From positions 1 to 17,074 of the forward strand of contig CALEPX010000096.1 of NCBI GenBank assembly GCA_937911045.1: a DNA stretch of 17,074 bases, in the 5' to 3' direction. A program made the position numbers and the translations under genes. Below, in pieces: positions 7,413-15,614 of the stretch (positions are counted from its first letter, which is position 1; every line of letters begins with the position of its first letter). The notes under the pieces were generated by a model. The model saw nothing but the letters and a program-made list of their open reading frames with translations, was not told the DNA's origin and made no database searches. Origin of the DNA: an uncultured Fretibacterium sp. Its GTDB lineage: Bacteria; Synergistota; Synergistia; Synergistales; Aminobacteriaceae.

Positions 7413-8985
7413 CTTGCGTCTTCATTAAGAAATCTGCTATCCTCGCACCTGAAGCAGTTTCTATATCTTTTGGCACGTTCTGACCAAGCGTCAAAAACGA
7501 AATCGGCGCACCTATCACCTGCTGAATGTTAAACATCGCACCGTAACTCACTGTCTCATCAAGCTTCGTGAATAACAAATGCGAAATCGGAACTGCTGGA
7601 ATGTGTTCAACAACGTCGAGCATATCCTCGTATTTCATGTTTGCTGCGAGAACTAAGTGTACAGCATCGGGCGTGAATGAATTATACAAGTTCTCGAAAA
7701 TCTTGATATTCTCCTTGTCGCGCTGAGATCTTCCGGCGGTGTCCAGCAAAATAATATCCGCACTTTCATATCCGTCAACTATTGCAGGGATTGCCGTCGT
7801 GTCAAAAATTATCTCAATCGGAACTCCGAGAATTTTCGCGTAGGTCTTGAGCTGTTCAACTGCCGCGATTCGATACGTATCTGACGTAAGGAGCAGAACT
7901 TTCTTGTGTTCCCAGAGAGCTTTGATTGCTGCGAGTTTTGCAATAGTCGTAGTTTTCCCGACACCTGTTGGTCCAAACATCATGACTTTTCGACCGCCGA
8001 CAGCATCGAGTTTCTCATCAGCTGCACAGTAAATTCTTTTCGCGAGCCACTTGTTAAACGGAATTTTCTTTTGTTTTGGATCGGCTTTTGAAAGCGTATA
8101 ATCCGCGACAAGTTTCGAAATATATTTCTCATCGACACCTGAAGCGCGTAATCTTTGCTCTATGAAATTTCGTTCGGGATCGCTGGATTGCGTCACATTC
8201 TGAACGTTGCTAAGCGGACTGATCGGCTGAAAATTCTGCTGAGAATTTCGTGTCTGTTTCTCAACGGCTGCTAGTCTTTGAATCAACGAATCTATCTTAT
8301 CTGCCAACGCCCCGACCTGATCCGTCAATCTCTGCGTGTTATCCGGAATTTGCGAAACTGGATTTGCGGCTGGAACTTGAACCGGATTCGGAATCGGATT
8401 CTGGCTTGGCTGATTCACCGGAACTGGATTCGTAACTGGAATCGGATTCGAAATCGGCGGTGCTGGAGTTATTCGCGGCTGTTGACCGTAAGCACTTCTC
8501 AAAGCCTGCTCCGAAATTCTGATCGTGTCTGTCGTGTTCATGCTGCCAGTCATGTAGCCTTCATCACCAAGCGGGATCGGCGAATTATCCGGGATCTGAC
8601 TTGAACTCGGTGTTTGAATTTGAACAGGAATTTGCGTTTGCGCGGGAACTGTTTTGCGCTCCGAACGTTCTTTGAACTCCATCAGCTTTTGGAATGCGAT
8701 GAGATTTTCGCGTCTAGTTTCCTCGTCCATTGATGAAATCGAACTTGAACTTGATGGCGCAGGATTCTTTTTCGCAGCTGGTCTAGCCGGGCTTGAATTA
8801 TCATCATCTTCGAGAATGCCAGCCGTAACTCGCAAAACGGATTTCTGAAACAGACCGAACACTCCGCCTTCTTTGACCATCTGCGACGACAAAATCACCG
8901 CGTCACGCCCTAAACGTTCCGTAGCAAGTCTGATAGCTTCAGCGTCATCTTTCGCCGTGAAAACAATTTGATTTACAACACGCAT
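7396..8985 (-). CDS. flhF: Flagellar biosynthesis GTPase FlhF (SRP family)
   Basis: FlhF is the third SRP-type GTPase, after Ffh and FtsY, and directs where flagella are built. An N-terminal B domain (about 1-57) is followed by a long Ser/Pro/Asn/Gln-rich linker (about 60-290), including hexapeptide-like NP(I/V)PV repeats at about 178-213. The NG domain has G1 GPTGVGKTTT (338-347), DTYRIAAVEQL, G3 DTAGR (415-419) and G4 TKLDE (about 472). At 529 residues it is much longer than Bacillus FlhF (about 366), mainly because of the linker. GGAG in the last codons of flhA serves as the ribosome site; the gap is 6 bases. The 3' end overlaps flhG by 17 bases. Confidence 0.96.
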   Translation of the reverse strand: MRVVNQIVFTAKDDAEAIRLATERLGRDAVILSSQMVKEGGVFGLFQKSVLRVTAGILEDDDNSSPARPAAKKNPAPSSSSSISSMDEETRRENLIAFQKLMEFKERSERKTVPAQTQIPVQIQTPSSSQIPDNSPIPLGDEGYMTGSMNTTDTIRISEQALRSAYGQQPRITPAPPISNPIPVTNPVPVNQPSQNPIPNPVQVPAANPVSQIPDNTQRLTDQVGALADKIDSLIQRLAAVEKQTRNSQQNFQPISPLSNVQNVTQSSDPERNFIEQRLRASGVDEKYISKLVADYTLSKADPKQKKIPFNKWLAKRIYCAADEKLDAVGGRKVMMFGPTGVGKTTTIAKLAAIKALWEHKKVLLLTSDTYRIAAVEQLKTYAKILGVPIEIIFDTTAIPAIVDGYESADIILLDTAGRSQRDKENIKIFENLYNSFTPDAVHLVLAANMKYEDMLDVVEHIPAVPISHLLFTKLDETVSYGAMFNIQQVIGAPISFLTLGQNVPKDIETASGARIADFLMKTQDERRQ

Positions 8986-8991
8986 AATTTT

Positions 8992-11142
8992 TTACTCCAC
9001 CATACCGACCGTCTTAATCTGAACTCCGCGTACTACCTCATTATACGAGACGACAAATATATTCGTAATCGAGCCTTCGATCAATCTTCGCACAATTAAT
9101 CTTACATCCGGATGAACCAGCAAGACCGGCGGCAAATTCTTCACGATTAAGCTTTCCATAGCTTTCGAAATAGCCGTGATTAATTTCTGAACTTCTCGCG
9201 GATCTAAATTCAGCTGCCAACCTCGCGTCAAATCTCCGTCAACACCTGCCAAAATTTTCTGCTCCCAATTCGGCGACAAAGTTGCTGCTGTAATCACTCC
9301 GTCCGTGCCCTGAATCTTCAGCGAAATCAATCTCGAAAGCGATTCTCTCGCACGTTCCGTCAAGAAATCAACGCTGCGTGACATTTTGCCATAATCCGCC
9401 AGTGCCTCAAAAATCGTAACTAAATCTCGAATAGGTATTTGCTCACGAATCAAATTCTGCAAAACTTTCTGAATTTCCCCGAGCGATAACGACGAAAGCA
9501 ATTCACCCACAACCGCCGGAGCAGTCTCTTTGACCATGTCCGTTAATTTCTGAACTTCCTGACGAGTTAATAATTCCGCGCCGTTCTTTTTTATAACTTC
9601 TGACAAGTGTGTAGCCATCACAGACGGAGCATCTACAACAGTGTAGCCCATACTTTCAGCTTTATCGCGCAAATCAGGCGAAATCCATAACGCAGGCAAT
9701 CCGAACGCAGGTTCTTTCGTAGGCACTCCGATCAGATCTTCCTCAGCACCGCCCGTATTCATTGCCAAATAATGATCCGGCAGCAATTCACCGCGACCAG
9801 CTTCTGCACCTTTGACGCGCAAAATATATTCCGTAGGCTTAATCTGGATATTATCGCGTATTCTTATCGGCGGAACTACTATTCCCATTTCGAGAGCCAT
9901 TTGTTTCCTGATCGTGCCGATTCGATCTAACATGTCGCCGCCCTGAGCAGGATCTATCAACGGGATTATCGCGTAACCGATCTCAGCTTCCATTGGTTCA
10001 ACCGTCAGTAATTTCATCACGTCTTCAGGAGAAACGCTTTCGGATTTTGATCCGGAATCAGCTTGGGCAGCACCGCCACTCGCAGCAGCACCCGGAGCTT
10101 GAGCAGGAGCAGATCCTCCGGCAGGCAACGACGCAGCCATTTCTTCAGCGGCGATTGATTGCACGTTCGCTTCACGACTGACCGTGTAACCCAGAAAACC
10201 CATCAACGTAGCAAGCGTAATAAACGGGATCGTCGGCAATCCGGGCAAAAGTCCCAGGAATAACAACATCGCAGCAGCAATATACAACGGTCTGGGATAT
10301 TTTGTGAACGCGTTTATCAAATCCGGTCCAAGTTCAGATGACGCAGCAGCCCTCGTTACGATAACGCCCATAGCCGTAGACATTAACAACGCAGGAATCT
10401 GTCCGACCAATCCATCGCCGACTGTCAACAAGCTATAATGCGCGGCAGCTCCGGCAGCATCCATTCCGCGCATGAAAACTCCGATTGATAATCCGCCTAC
10501 GATATTAATCGTCGTGATAATCAAACCTGCAATCGCGTCACCTTTCACAAATTTCGAGGCACCGTCCATAGCTCCGTAGAAATCCGCTTCACGTTGAATA
10601 TCCTGCCTGCGTTGCTTAGCTCCGGCTTCGTCAATTAATCCCGAGTTCAAATCCGCGTCGATTGACATTTGTTTTCCGGGCATTGCGTCAAGCGTGAATC
10701 TTGCTGCAACTTCCGCGACACGTTCCGCACCCTTCGTAATTACCAGCATCTGAATTATTACGAGAATCAAGAACATGATAATTCCAACAACGTAATTTCC
10801 ACCGACAACGAAATTCCCAAATGCGTTTATTAATTCGCCAGCATTACCGTAAAGCAATATTAATCGCGTCGTCGAAACATTCAGCGACAATCTGAACAAC
10901 GTCGAGATTAAAAGCAGCGTCGGAAAAATCGACAAGTCCAAAGCACGCTTGACATAAAACGTAACCAGCAACGTAACAACTCCAAGCGTTATATTCATCG
11001 AGAGCAACAAATCTATCAGCCAAGTTGGGAGAGGCACCACCATCATGACGATCACCAAGACCATCAATAAGGCAACACCGATGTCAGAGTAATCTTGAAC
11101 TTTCTTTCGCAATCCAACGGTGTTTACTGCAACGTCCGGCAA
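8992..11142 (-). CDS. flhA: Flagellar export apparatus protein FlhA
   Basis: FlhA is the major export-gate subunit of the flagellar type III secretion system. The 716-residue protein has hydrophobic N-terminal segments (from VALLMVLVIVMMVVPLPTW) for the usual eight membrane helices, the FHIPEP-family signature around KGAERVAEVAARFTLDAMPGKQMSIDAD, and a large cytoplasmic domain ending in VLLVHPDVRLIVRRL. An Ala/Gly/Gln-rich linker at about 335-370 joins membrane and cytoplasmic parts and is longer than usual. The start is TTG at 11142 with AAAGGA 12 bases upstream; no ATG fits better. It is the first gene after the terminator of the sugar cluster. flhB, often the upstream neighbour, is absent. 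Confidence 0.96.
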   Translation of the reverse strand: MPDVAVNTVGLRKKVQDYSDIGVALLMVLVIVMMVVPLPTWLIDLLLSMNITLGVVTLLVTFYVKRALDLSIFPTLLLISTLFRLSLNVSTTRLILLYGNAGELINAFGNFVVGGNYVVGIIMFLILVIIQMLVITKGAERVAEVAARFTLDAMPGKQMSIDADLNSGLIDEAGAKQRRQDIQREADFYGAMDGASKFVKGDAIAGLIITTINIVGGLSIGVFMRGMDAAGAAAHYSLLTVGDGLVGQIPALLMSTAMGVIVTRAAASSELGPDLINAFTKYPRPLYIAAAMLLFLGLLPGLPTIPFITLATLMGFLGYTVSREANVQSIAAEEMAASLPAGGSAPAQAPGAAASGGAAQADSGSKSESVSPEDVMKLLTVEPMEAEIGYAIIPLIDPAQGGDMLDRIGTIRKQMALEMGIVVPPIRIRDNIQIKPTEYILRVKGAEAGRGELLPDHYLAMNTGGAEEDLIGVPTKEPAFGLPALWISPDLRDKAESMGYTVVDAPSVMATHLSEVIKKNGAELLTRQEVQKLTDMVKETAPAVVGELLSSLSLGEIQKVLQNLIREQIPIRDLVTIFEALADYGKMSRSVDFLTERARESLSRLISLKIQGTDGVITAATLSPNWEQKILAGVDGDLTRGWQLNLDPREVQKLITAISKAMESLIVKNLPPVLLVHPDVRLIVRRLIEGSITNIFVVSYNEVVRGVQIKTVGMVE

Positions 11143-11210
11143 AACTCTAATCTGTCCTTTCGTTTAGAAATATGTATCAATAACCCTGTATTTTACACGA
11201 AAGACGCAAA

Positions 11211-11240
11211 ATAAAAAACCCCACGCGCGGTGGGGCTGAA
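11211..11240 (-). terminator. Rho-independent terminator of the sugar transport operon
   Basis: On the minus strand a perfect 6-bp stem, CCCCAC (11235-11230) with GTGGGG (11224-11219), closes a 5-base GC-rich loop and is followed at once by six T residues (11218-11213) and more AT-rich sequence. It lies about 45 bases after the binding-protein stop and about 75 bases before flhA, so it insulates the two operons. On the plus strand the stem is followed by A residues, so it acts in one direction. Confidence 0.9.
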
Positions 11241-11278
11241 AAAATTTTTGATTGCCTGCTTGAATATTCGCGAAACGA

Positions 11279-12217
11279 TTACTTGTACTCTGCAACGTTA
11301 TCAGCCGTTACAGTCGAGACACCAGTATCAACCGTTACGCCGTTAAGATCTTTGCCGCTTTCAAGTTCGACAACCGCATCGATTGCCATTCTGCCCATGA
11401 CCTGAGGATTCTGTGCCGCAAACGCTAATAATTCGCCGCTCTCAACGTGTGCAATATTCGAATCCGATTTGTCCCAGCCAACACAGTAAATTCTCTGACC
11501 GTTGTTGATTGCGTCCTTGACTGCTGCTGCTGAACCGTTCGTTGCGCCGTCATTTGTGCCGTAAATTGCTACTACGCCGTTATTAATAAGCGTGTTGGCA
11601 AGTTCCTGAGCCTTTGAGTTATCGCCGTCTGAATACTGACGCTCACCCATTACGAATTTCGTGTCTTTGAACACTGACGCGAATCCGTCGTATCTGTCCT
11701 GGCATGACTGAACGCCAGCCTGAGCATCAACGATTCCGATTGTGCCTTCAGTTACGCCGTCTCTCTCGAACAATTTAGCGAGATATTCGCCGATTTGCTT
11801 TCCACCGGCAAAATTATCCGTTGCGTAAGTTGCCGAAGCTTTGAGAGTTGCGGGTGCGTCAACATAGATAATTTTAATATCAGCGTCGAGTGCTTCCTGA
11901 AGAGCGCGATTTGCAGAAGTGCCGTCATTGCACGCGATGATAATATAATTCACGCCGTCCGCAACTGCATTCTGAATCTTCTCGATCTGCTGCTGGTTGT
12001 CCTTTGTTTCAGGAGCAAGCCAGACCATCGTGATCTCATTGCCCGCCGCGTTCAACTCATCAACACGAGCCTGAGCCGCCTGCTGAAGTCTGACCCAGTG
12101 AACGTCCATCTGATCCATTGTGATGAGACCGATTTTGGTTTTTACACCGGCGAAAGCCATTCCGCAAACACCGAGAACCAACGCGAGAACGAGAACTGAA
12201 GCTAAAACTTTTTTCAT
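11279..12217 (-). CDS. Sugar ABC transporter periplasmic binding protein (RbsB-like)
   Basis: This 312-residue protein belongs to the type 1 periplasmic sugar-binding family (ribose, galactose and allose binding proteins). Residues 1-23 form a signal peptide (MKKVLASVLVLALVLG...) with likely signal peptidase I cleavage after AFA. A Cys at 18 is in poor lipobox context (LGVC), so a lipoprotein is less likely. The mature part starts KTKIGLITMDQMDVHWVRLQQAAQ; VDAPA, the YGTNDGATNGSAAAV hinge region and VGWDKSD match the family's ligand-contact loops. It delivers sugar to the permease encoded just upstream. The exact sugar cannot be read from sequence; the neighbouring isomerase suggests lyxose, mannose or a related rare sugar. 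AGGAGG precedes the ATG. Confidence 0.93.
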   Translation of the reverse strand: MKKVLASVLVLALVLGVCGMAFAGVKTKIGLITMDQMDVHWVRLQQAAQARVDELNAAGNEITMVWLAPETKDNQQQIEKIQNAVADGVNYIIIACNDGTSANRALQEALDADIKIIYVDAPATLKASATYATDNFAGGKQIGEYLAKLFERDGVTEGTIGIVDAQAGVQSCQDRYDGFASVFKDTKFVMGERQYSDGDNSKAQELANTLINNGVVAIYGTNDGATNGSAAAVKDAINNGQRIYCVGWDKSDSNIAHVESGELLAFAAQNPQVMGRMAIDAVVELESGKDLNGVTVDTGVSTVTADNVAEYK

Positions 12218-12258
12218 AATAAAAAATTCCTCCTGTTTAATTAAAATTTATTTATTTG

Positions 12259-12279
12259 CAAAGCTCACTATGAGCCTTG
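12259..12279 (-). other. Intercistronic hairpin before the binding-protein gene
   Basis: A 9-bp stem (12259-12267 with 12271-12279) closes a 3-base loop. The one mismatch in plus-strand DNA becomes a G-U pair in the minus-strand RNA, so the stem is continuous in the transcript. It sits between the permease stop and the binding-protein RBS. No run of U follows directly, so it is probably not a terminator. Such hairpins between transporter genes often protect upstream or downstream mRNA, allowing higher expression of the binding protein; that role here is inferred. Confidence 0.55.
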
Positions 12280-12293
12280 AAACCTGAACTTAG

Positions 12294-13289
12294 TTATGCG
12301 CCTTTCTTCTTGCCAATCATTCCGCTTCTGCGCATGATGTCAAACAAGACGCAAGCAACGACGATAATTCCGATTATGATATTTCTCATTGCGACAGGGA
12401 CGTTTGCAAGCGTCAAGCCGTTCTGAAGAATTGCCCACACTGAAGCACCCGCGATAACTCCAACTAAGAGTCCCGAGCCGCCGAGCGTCGAAATACCGCC
12501 GATAACCGCCGCCGCAACACCGTACATTTCGTAGCTCATTCCGGCCTGCATTGAGCCCATTCCTGCCGCAGCCATCGTGATTAATCCGGCCATGAAAGAG
12601 CAGAAAGCCGAAATTGTGTAAGCTATCGTTGTAGTTTTGAATACGTCAACGCCTGATAATCTCGCCGCGTCAACGTTCGAGCCGATTGCGTAAATGTGTC
12701 GTCCGGTTGCCGTGTACGTCATGATGTAATGGAAGATAAACCATATTATAAGGCAAATTATGACTCCGTAGTATAAATATCCGACGCGGCCATAATAGAA
12801 AGTGTCGCGGAATAAATCTTTAAGTCCGCCTGTTCCGATGTCGCCGGTGTTGTAGTTGTTGTTGACGAGCTGTGCAATGCCGCGGCAGATTGTCATCGTT
12901 CCGAGTGTTCCAATGAAAGGCGGCAATTTGAATTTTCCGACGAGGACGCCGTTGCAAAGTCCGACAGCAAGGCAGGCGATTAAGTCAATGATAATCGCTA
13001 AAATAACATTCATGCCGTTGCATACGAGAGTCGCCGAGATCATTGCGGACATTCCTAACACAGAACCGATTGAAAGGTCGATGTTGCCTGTGATACAGAC
13101 GATGCCTTGACCGATACCGACGAGCAAGTACGGGCAAATTGAACGAGCAAGGGACATTAAATTATTCTGTCGCACGAAGTTTGGATTCATGAGCCAGAAA
13201 ATTACCATTAAGACAACGACACCGACAAAAGCCGTTACTACGGATGCTACGCCGGGCTTTGAAAGAAAACTGCGTTTTTTATTTTCCAT
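12294..13289 (-). CDS. Sugar ABC transporter permease (RbsC-like)
   Basis: The 331-residue protein is an inner-membrane permease of the RbsC/XylH/AraH family (BPD_transp_2). It begins with a short basic cytoplasmic stretch (MENKKRSFLSKPG), then hydrophobic segments at about 15-34, 47-65, 70-88, 93-115, 120-140, 165-185, 210-240, 245-275 and 280-315. The family signature ITGNIDLSIGSVLGMSAMISA is at about 66-86, and GTLGTMTICRGIAQLVN follows. The C-terminus is basic (RRSGMIGKKKGA), as expected for a cytoplasmic end. It presumably works as a dimer with the two-domain ATPase encoded upstream and the binding protein downstream, in rbsA-C-B order. AGGAG precedes the ATG. Confidence 0.94.
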   Translation of the reverse strand: MENKKRSFLSKPGVASVVTAFVGVVVLMVIFWLMNPNFVRQNNLMSLARSICPYLLVGIGQGIVCITGNIDLSIGSVLGMSAMISATLVCNGMNVILAIIIDLIACLAVGLCNGVLVGKFKLPPFIGTLGTMTICRGIAQLVNNNYNTGDIGTGGLKDLFRDTFYYGRVGYLYYGVIICLIIWFIFHYIMTYTATGRHIYAIGSNVDAARLSGVDVFKTTTIAYTISAFCSFMAGLITMAAAGMGSMQAGMSYEMYGVAAAVIGGISTLGGSGLLVGVIAGASVWAILQNGLTLANVPVAMRNIIIGIIVVACVLFDIMRRSGMIGKKKGA

Positions 13290-13319
13290 TTTTAATTTTT
13301 CTCCTGTTCTTATTTAATC

Positions 13320-13366
13320 GTTAGGAGTTTTTTTCAGTTCCTAATTCCTACTTCCTAACTCCTACT
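13320..13366 (-). repeat. AGGA heptamer repeat with inverted repeat between ATPase and permease genes
   Basis: On the minus strand, 13366-13339 is four contiguous heptamers of consensus (A/G)(G/T)TAGGA. After an A-rich stretch, the sequence ACTCCTAAC (13328-13320) can pair back. TAGGAGTT (13364-13357) and AACTCCTA (13329-13322) form a perfect 8-bp inverted repeat, and GTTAGGA (13359-13353) can pair alternatively with TCCTAAC. The whole 82-base gap between the two transporter genes is built around it. It resembles short intergenic heptamer repeats seen in some genomes; whether it is dispersed in this genome cannot be seen from one window. Confidence 0.7.
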
Positions 13367-13371
13367 TGCTT

Positions 13372-14886
13372 TTATGCCGCATTGTCGCCGAAGCGTGTTG
13401 CGTAAGTCATAATTTCTTCTTCCGAAGTGTTGCGGGGATCAACTTCGCCTGTGATTTTTCCGTTGCACATTACGATGATTCTGTCTGAAATTCCCATGAC
13501 TTCAGGCAATTCTGACGAAACGATAATGACGCCGACTCCCTGCTTCTTAAGTTCGTTGATGATTTCATAAATTTCAACTTTAGCGGCTACGTCGATGCCT
13601 CGCGTCGGCTCGTCAAAGATAATCACTCGTGATTGACGAGCAAGCCATTTCGCAACAACAACTTTCTGCTGATTTCCGCCTGAAAGACTTCCGGCTTCGA
13701 TGTCAGCATGAGCCATCTTGATTGTAAGAGAACTCTTGCCCTTTTCAATCATTTCGTTTTCGACGCGCTTGTTAATTTTCTTCGTTATGCTTCCAAGCGT
13801 GATGATGTCAAGATTCGGGAGCGCGATGTTGTCTCTGATTGAAAGTTTCGTGCAAAGTCCTTCTTTCTTTCTGTCTTCGGGAGCAAGGACTATTCCTTGA
13901 CGAATTGCAGTGCCGGGATTGTGAATTGCCAACGGTTTGCCGTCAAGCAAAATCTCTCCGCTTTCTTTGGGGTCAGCACCAAAAATCGCGCGCATTGTTT
14001 CAGTGCGTCCAGCGCCGACAAGCCCGGAGAAGCCCAAAACTTCGCCCTCATATACATCGAATGAAACATCACGAACTAATTTTCCAGCGTTAAGGTGTTT
14101 GACTTCAAGAATCTTTTTGCCTTTTGCAACGGTCTCGCGCGGGAACTGGTTTTTGACTTCGTGGCCGACCATGTTGGCAATAATTTGATCCATTGTAAAG
14201 TCTTCAAATTTGCCTTCAGTAATGTACTTGCCATCACGCATTATAGTAACATCATCAACAATATGATGAAGTTCTTGCAGTCTGTGGCTAATATATACAA
14301 TCGCAGTGCCCATCGCCTTTAACTCGCGGACGATTCGGAACATTTCCGTGATTTCGGCGTTTGATAATGATGAAGAAGGCTCGTCCATGACTAGAACTTT
14401 TGCGTTAATCAAAAGAGCTTTTGCAATTTCCACCATTTGCTGACGACCGACGGTTAAATTTCCAACTGCCTCTTCTGGATCTATGTCATGAATACCGAGT
14501 TTAGCAAGCTGTTCAATAGCCTGACGATCCATTTCTGCGTTGTCAAGCCTACCGCCTTTTGTAATCTCACGTCCCAAGAACATATTTGCGGCTACAGTCA
14601 AGTGCTGACACATGTTTAGCTCCTGATGAATGATAGCAATACCCAACGCTTGAGCTTGTTTAGTATTGAGATCGCCCTCGATCTTTTTACCGAAGATTGT
14701 AATATCACCGGAGTCACGAGTATAAACACCCGATAAAATTTTCATCAGAGTTGACTTGCCAGCGCCGTTTTCGCCTAAGAGAGCCATTACGCGACCGGGC
14801 AGCAAATGAAGATGAACATCATCAAGAGCTTTGACGCCGGGAAACGTCTTCGTAATGTGCTCCATTGTTACGACATAATCGCTCAC
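13372..14886 (-). CDS. Sugar ABC transporter ATP-binding protein (RbsA/MglA-like)
   Basis: This 504-residue protein has two fused ATPase domains, as in RbsA, MglA and XylG. Domain 1 has Walker A GENGAGKS (38-45), signature-like LTVGRQQMVEIAKAL and Walker B VLVMDEPSSSL (Asp167). Domain 2 has a degenerate Walker A region GLVGAGRTE (about 290), canonical signature LSGGNQQ (about 402) and Walker B IIFDEPTRGID (about 425). A degenerate second P-loop is normal for this family. It powers import through the permease encoded next. The start is GTG 14886, set by AGGGGTG seven bases upstream. It follows the isomerase gene by 17 bases, which ties transport and isomerisation into one transcript. Confidence 0.95.
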   Translation of the reverse strand: MSDYVVTMEHITKTFPGVKALDDVHLHLLPGRVMALLGENGAGKSTLMKILSGVYTRDSGDITIFGKKIEGDLNTKQAQALGIAIIHQELNMCQHLTVAANMFLGREITKGGRLDNAEMDRQAIEQLAKLGIHDIDPEEAVGNLTVGRQQMVEIAKALLINAKVLVMDEPSSSLSNAEITEMFRIVRELKAMGTAIVYISHRLQELHHIVDDVTIMRDGKYITEGKFEDFTMDQIIANMVGHEVKNQFPRETVAKGKKILEVKHLNAGKLVRDVSFDVYEGEVLGFSGLVGAGRTETMRAIFGADPKESGEILLDGKPLAIHNPGTAIRQGIVLAPEDRKKEGLCTKLSIRDNIALPNLDIITLGSITKKINKRVENEMIEKGKSSLTIKMAHADIEAGSLSGGNQQKVVVAKWLARQSRVIIFDEPTRGIDVAAKVEIYEIINELKKQGVGVIIVSSELPEVMGISDRIIVMCNGKITGEVDPRNTSEEEIMTYATRFGDNAA

Positions 14887-14903
14887 AGTTTTTCACCCCT
14901 TTT

Positions 14904-15590
14904 TTAATCTTTTGCGGGAGGATATTCAGTGCAAAGCAGTCTGTAAGGCGCCTCGTCTTCTTCGATTGTCGGGAAGCGTCCGAGAGGCTCATAAAATCTG
15001 TTGTCGGTGTTGTCGTCGTTGCACATTGAGACTTCACCGATGATTGCGTAGCCTGTACCGGGCTGAATTACAAATTCATGATAGTAGTATGGATAGAGTG
15101 AAAGAGATTCGCCGGGTTTTAATACAACTTCCGAGCCTGCTTTGACAAAATACTGACGGCCATCTTGGAAGATTTTAACGTCAGTATCTTCAAGTTCTTC
15201 TGTCTTTTTGTTGGCATTCCATAATTTGAAAACAACATTTCCGCCGCCTCTGTTGATTATGTCCTCCATTTTTTTCCAGTGAAAATGATTTGGAGAGACT
15301 TGACCTTCTTTGAGCATCATAATTTTTTCGGCATAAGTTTTCGTGTACTTTTTGTTGTGAACATTGCCGTTACGAATCGTGATTAAATACAGACCTTTAG
15401 TCTCAAAATGGCCTTCGCCGTAATCGGTGATGTCCCAACCAAGAGCATTATCACGAATTTCATCATACTCATGGCCTTTTGTTTCCCATTCTTCAGGAGT
15501 GAAGCTCAGGAAAGGAGGAAGAGCAAAGCAATGTTTATTCAACAGAGCCTCGAACTCTTTAATACACTTGTTAATTTCAGAACGTTTCAA
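14904..15590 (-). CDS. D-lyxose/D-mannose ketol-isomerase (DUF1498, cupin fold)
   Basis: The 228-residue protein matches the D-lyxose isomerase family, which interconverts D-lyxose with D-xylulose and D-mannose with D-fructose using a divalent metal. The metal-binding cupin motif is visible: His102 and His104 in NHFHWKK, Glu109 in KMEDIINRGGG and His171 in YYYHEF. The N-terminal ALPPFLSFTPEEW and the NALGWDITDYG stretch also fit. Length is typical. The start is TTG 15590, with AGGTGA seven bases upstream; no closer ATG exists. It lies 24 bases after the DUF4432 gene and 17 before the ABC ATPase. Acting on free sugar, it implies the importer brings in an unphosphorylated aldose. True substrate is unproven; family members are promiscuous. 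Confidence 0.9.
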   Translation of the reverse strand: MKRSEINKCIKEFEALLNKHCFALPPFLSFTPEEWETKGHEYDEIRDNALGWDITDYGEGHFETKGLYLITIRNGNVHNKKYTKTYAEKIMMLKEGQVSPNHFHWKKMEDIINRGGGNVVFKLWNANKKTEELEDTDVKIFQDGRQYFVKAGSEVVLKPGESLSLYPYYYHEFVIQPGTGYAIIGEVSMCNDDNTDNRFYEPLGRFPTIEEDEAPYRLLCTEYPPAKD

Positions 15591-15614
15591 ATTAAAATCA
15601 CCTCATATAAAAAA

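Noticed and set aside
11176..11212. Possible promoter for flhA (TAAAAT as a -10 with a T-rich -35, or TTGATA as a -35)
   Set aside because: Neither candidate has both boxes at good match and spacing, and no sigma-28-type or sigma-54-type pair was seen. A promoter is expected here but I cannot place it.
11219..11235. Bidirectional terminator
   Set aside because: On the plus strand the stem is followed by A residues before any T run, and there is no plus-strand gene to terminate.
11795..12199. 134-residue plus-strand frame
   Set aside because: Antisense to the sugar-binding protein gene, which has a signal peptide and full family features.
12164..12217. Lipoprotein signal on the sugar-binding protein
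   Set aside because: The Cys at residue 18 is preceded by LGV, which has a poor residue at the -1 position, while AFA at 21-23 makes a good signal peptidase I site.
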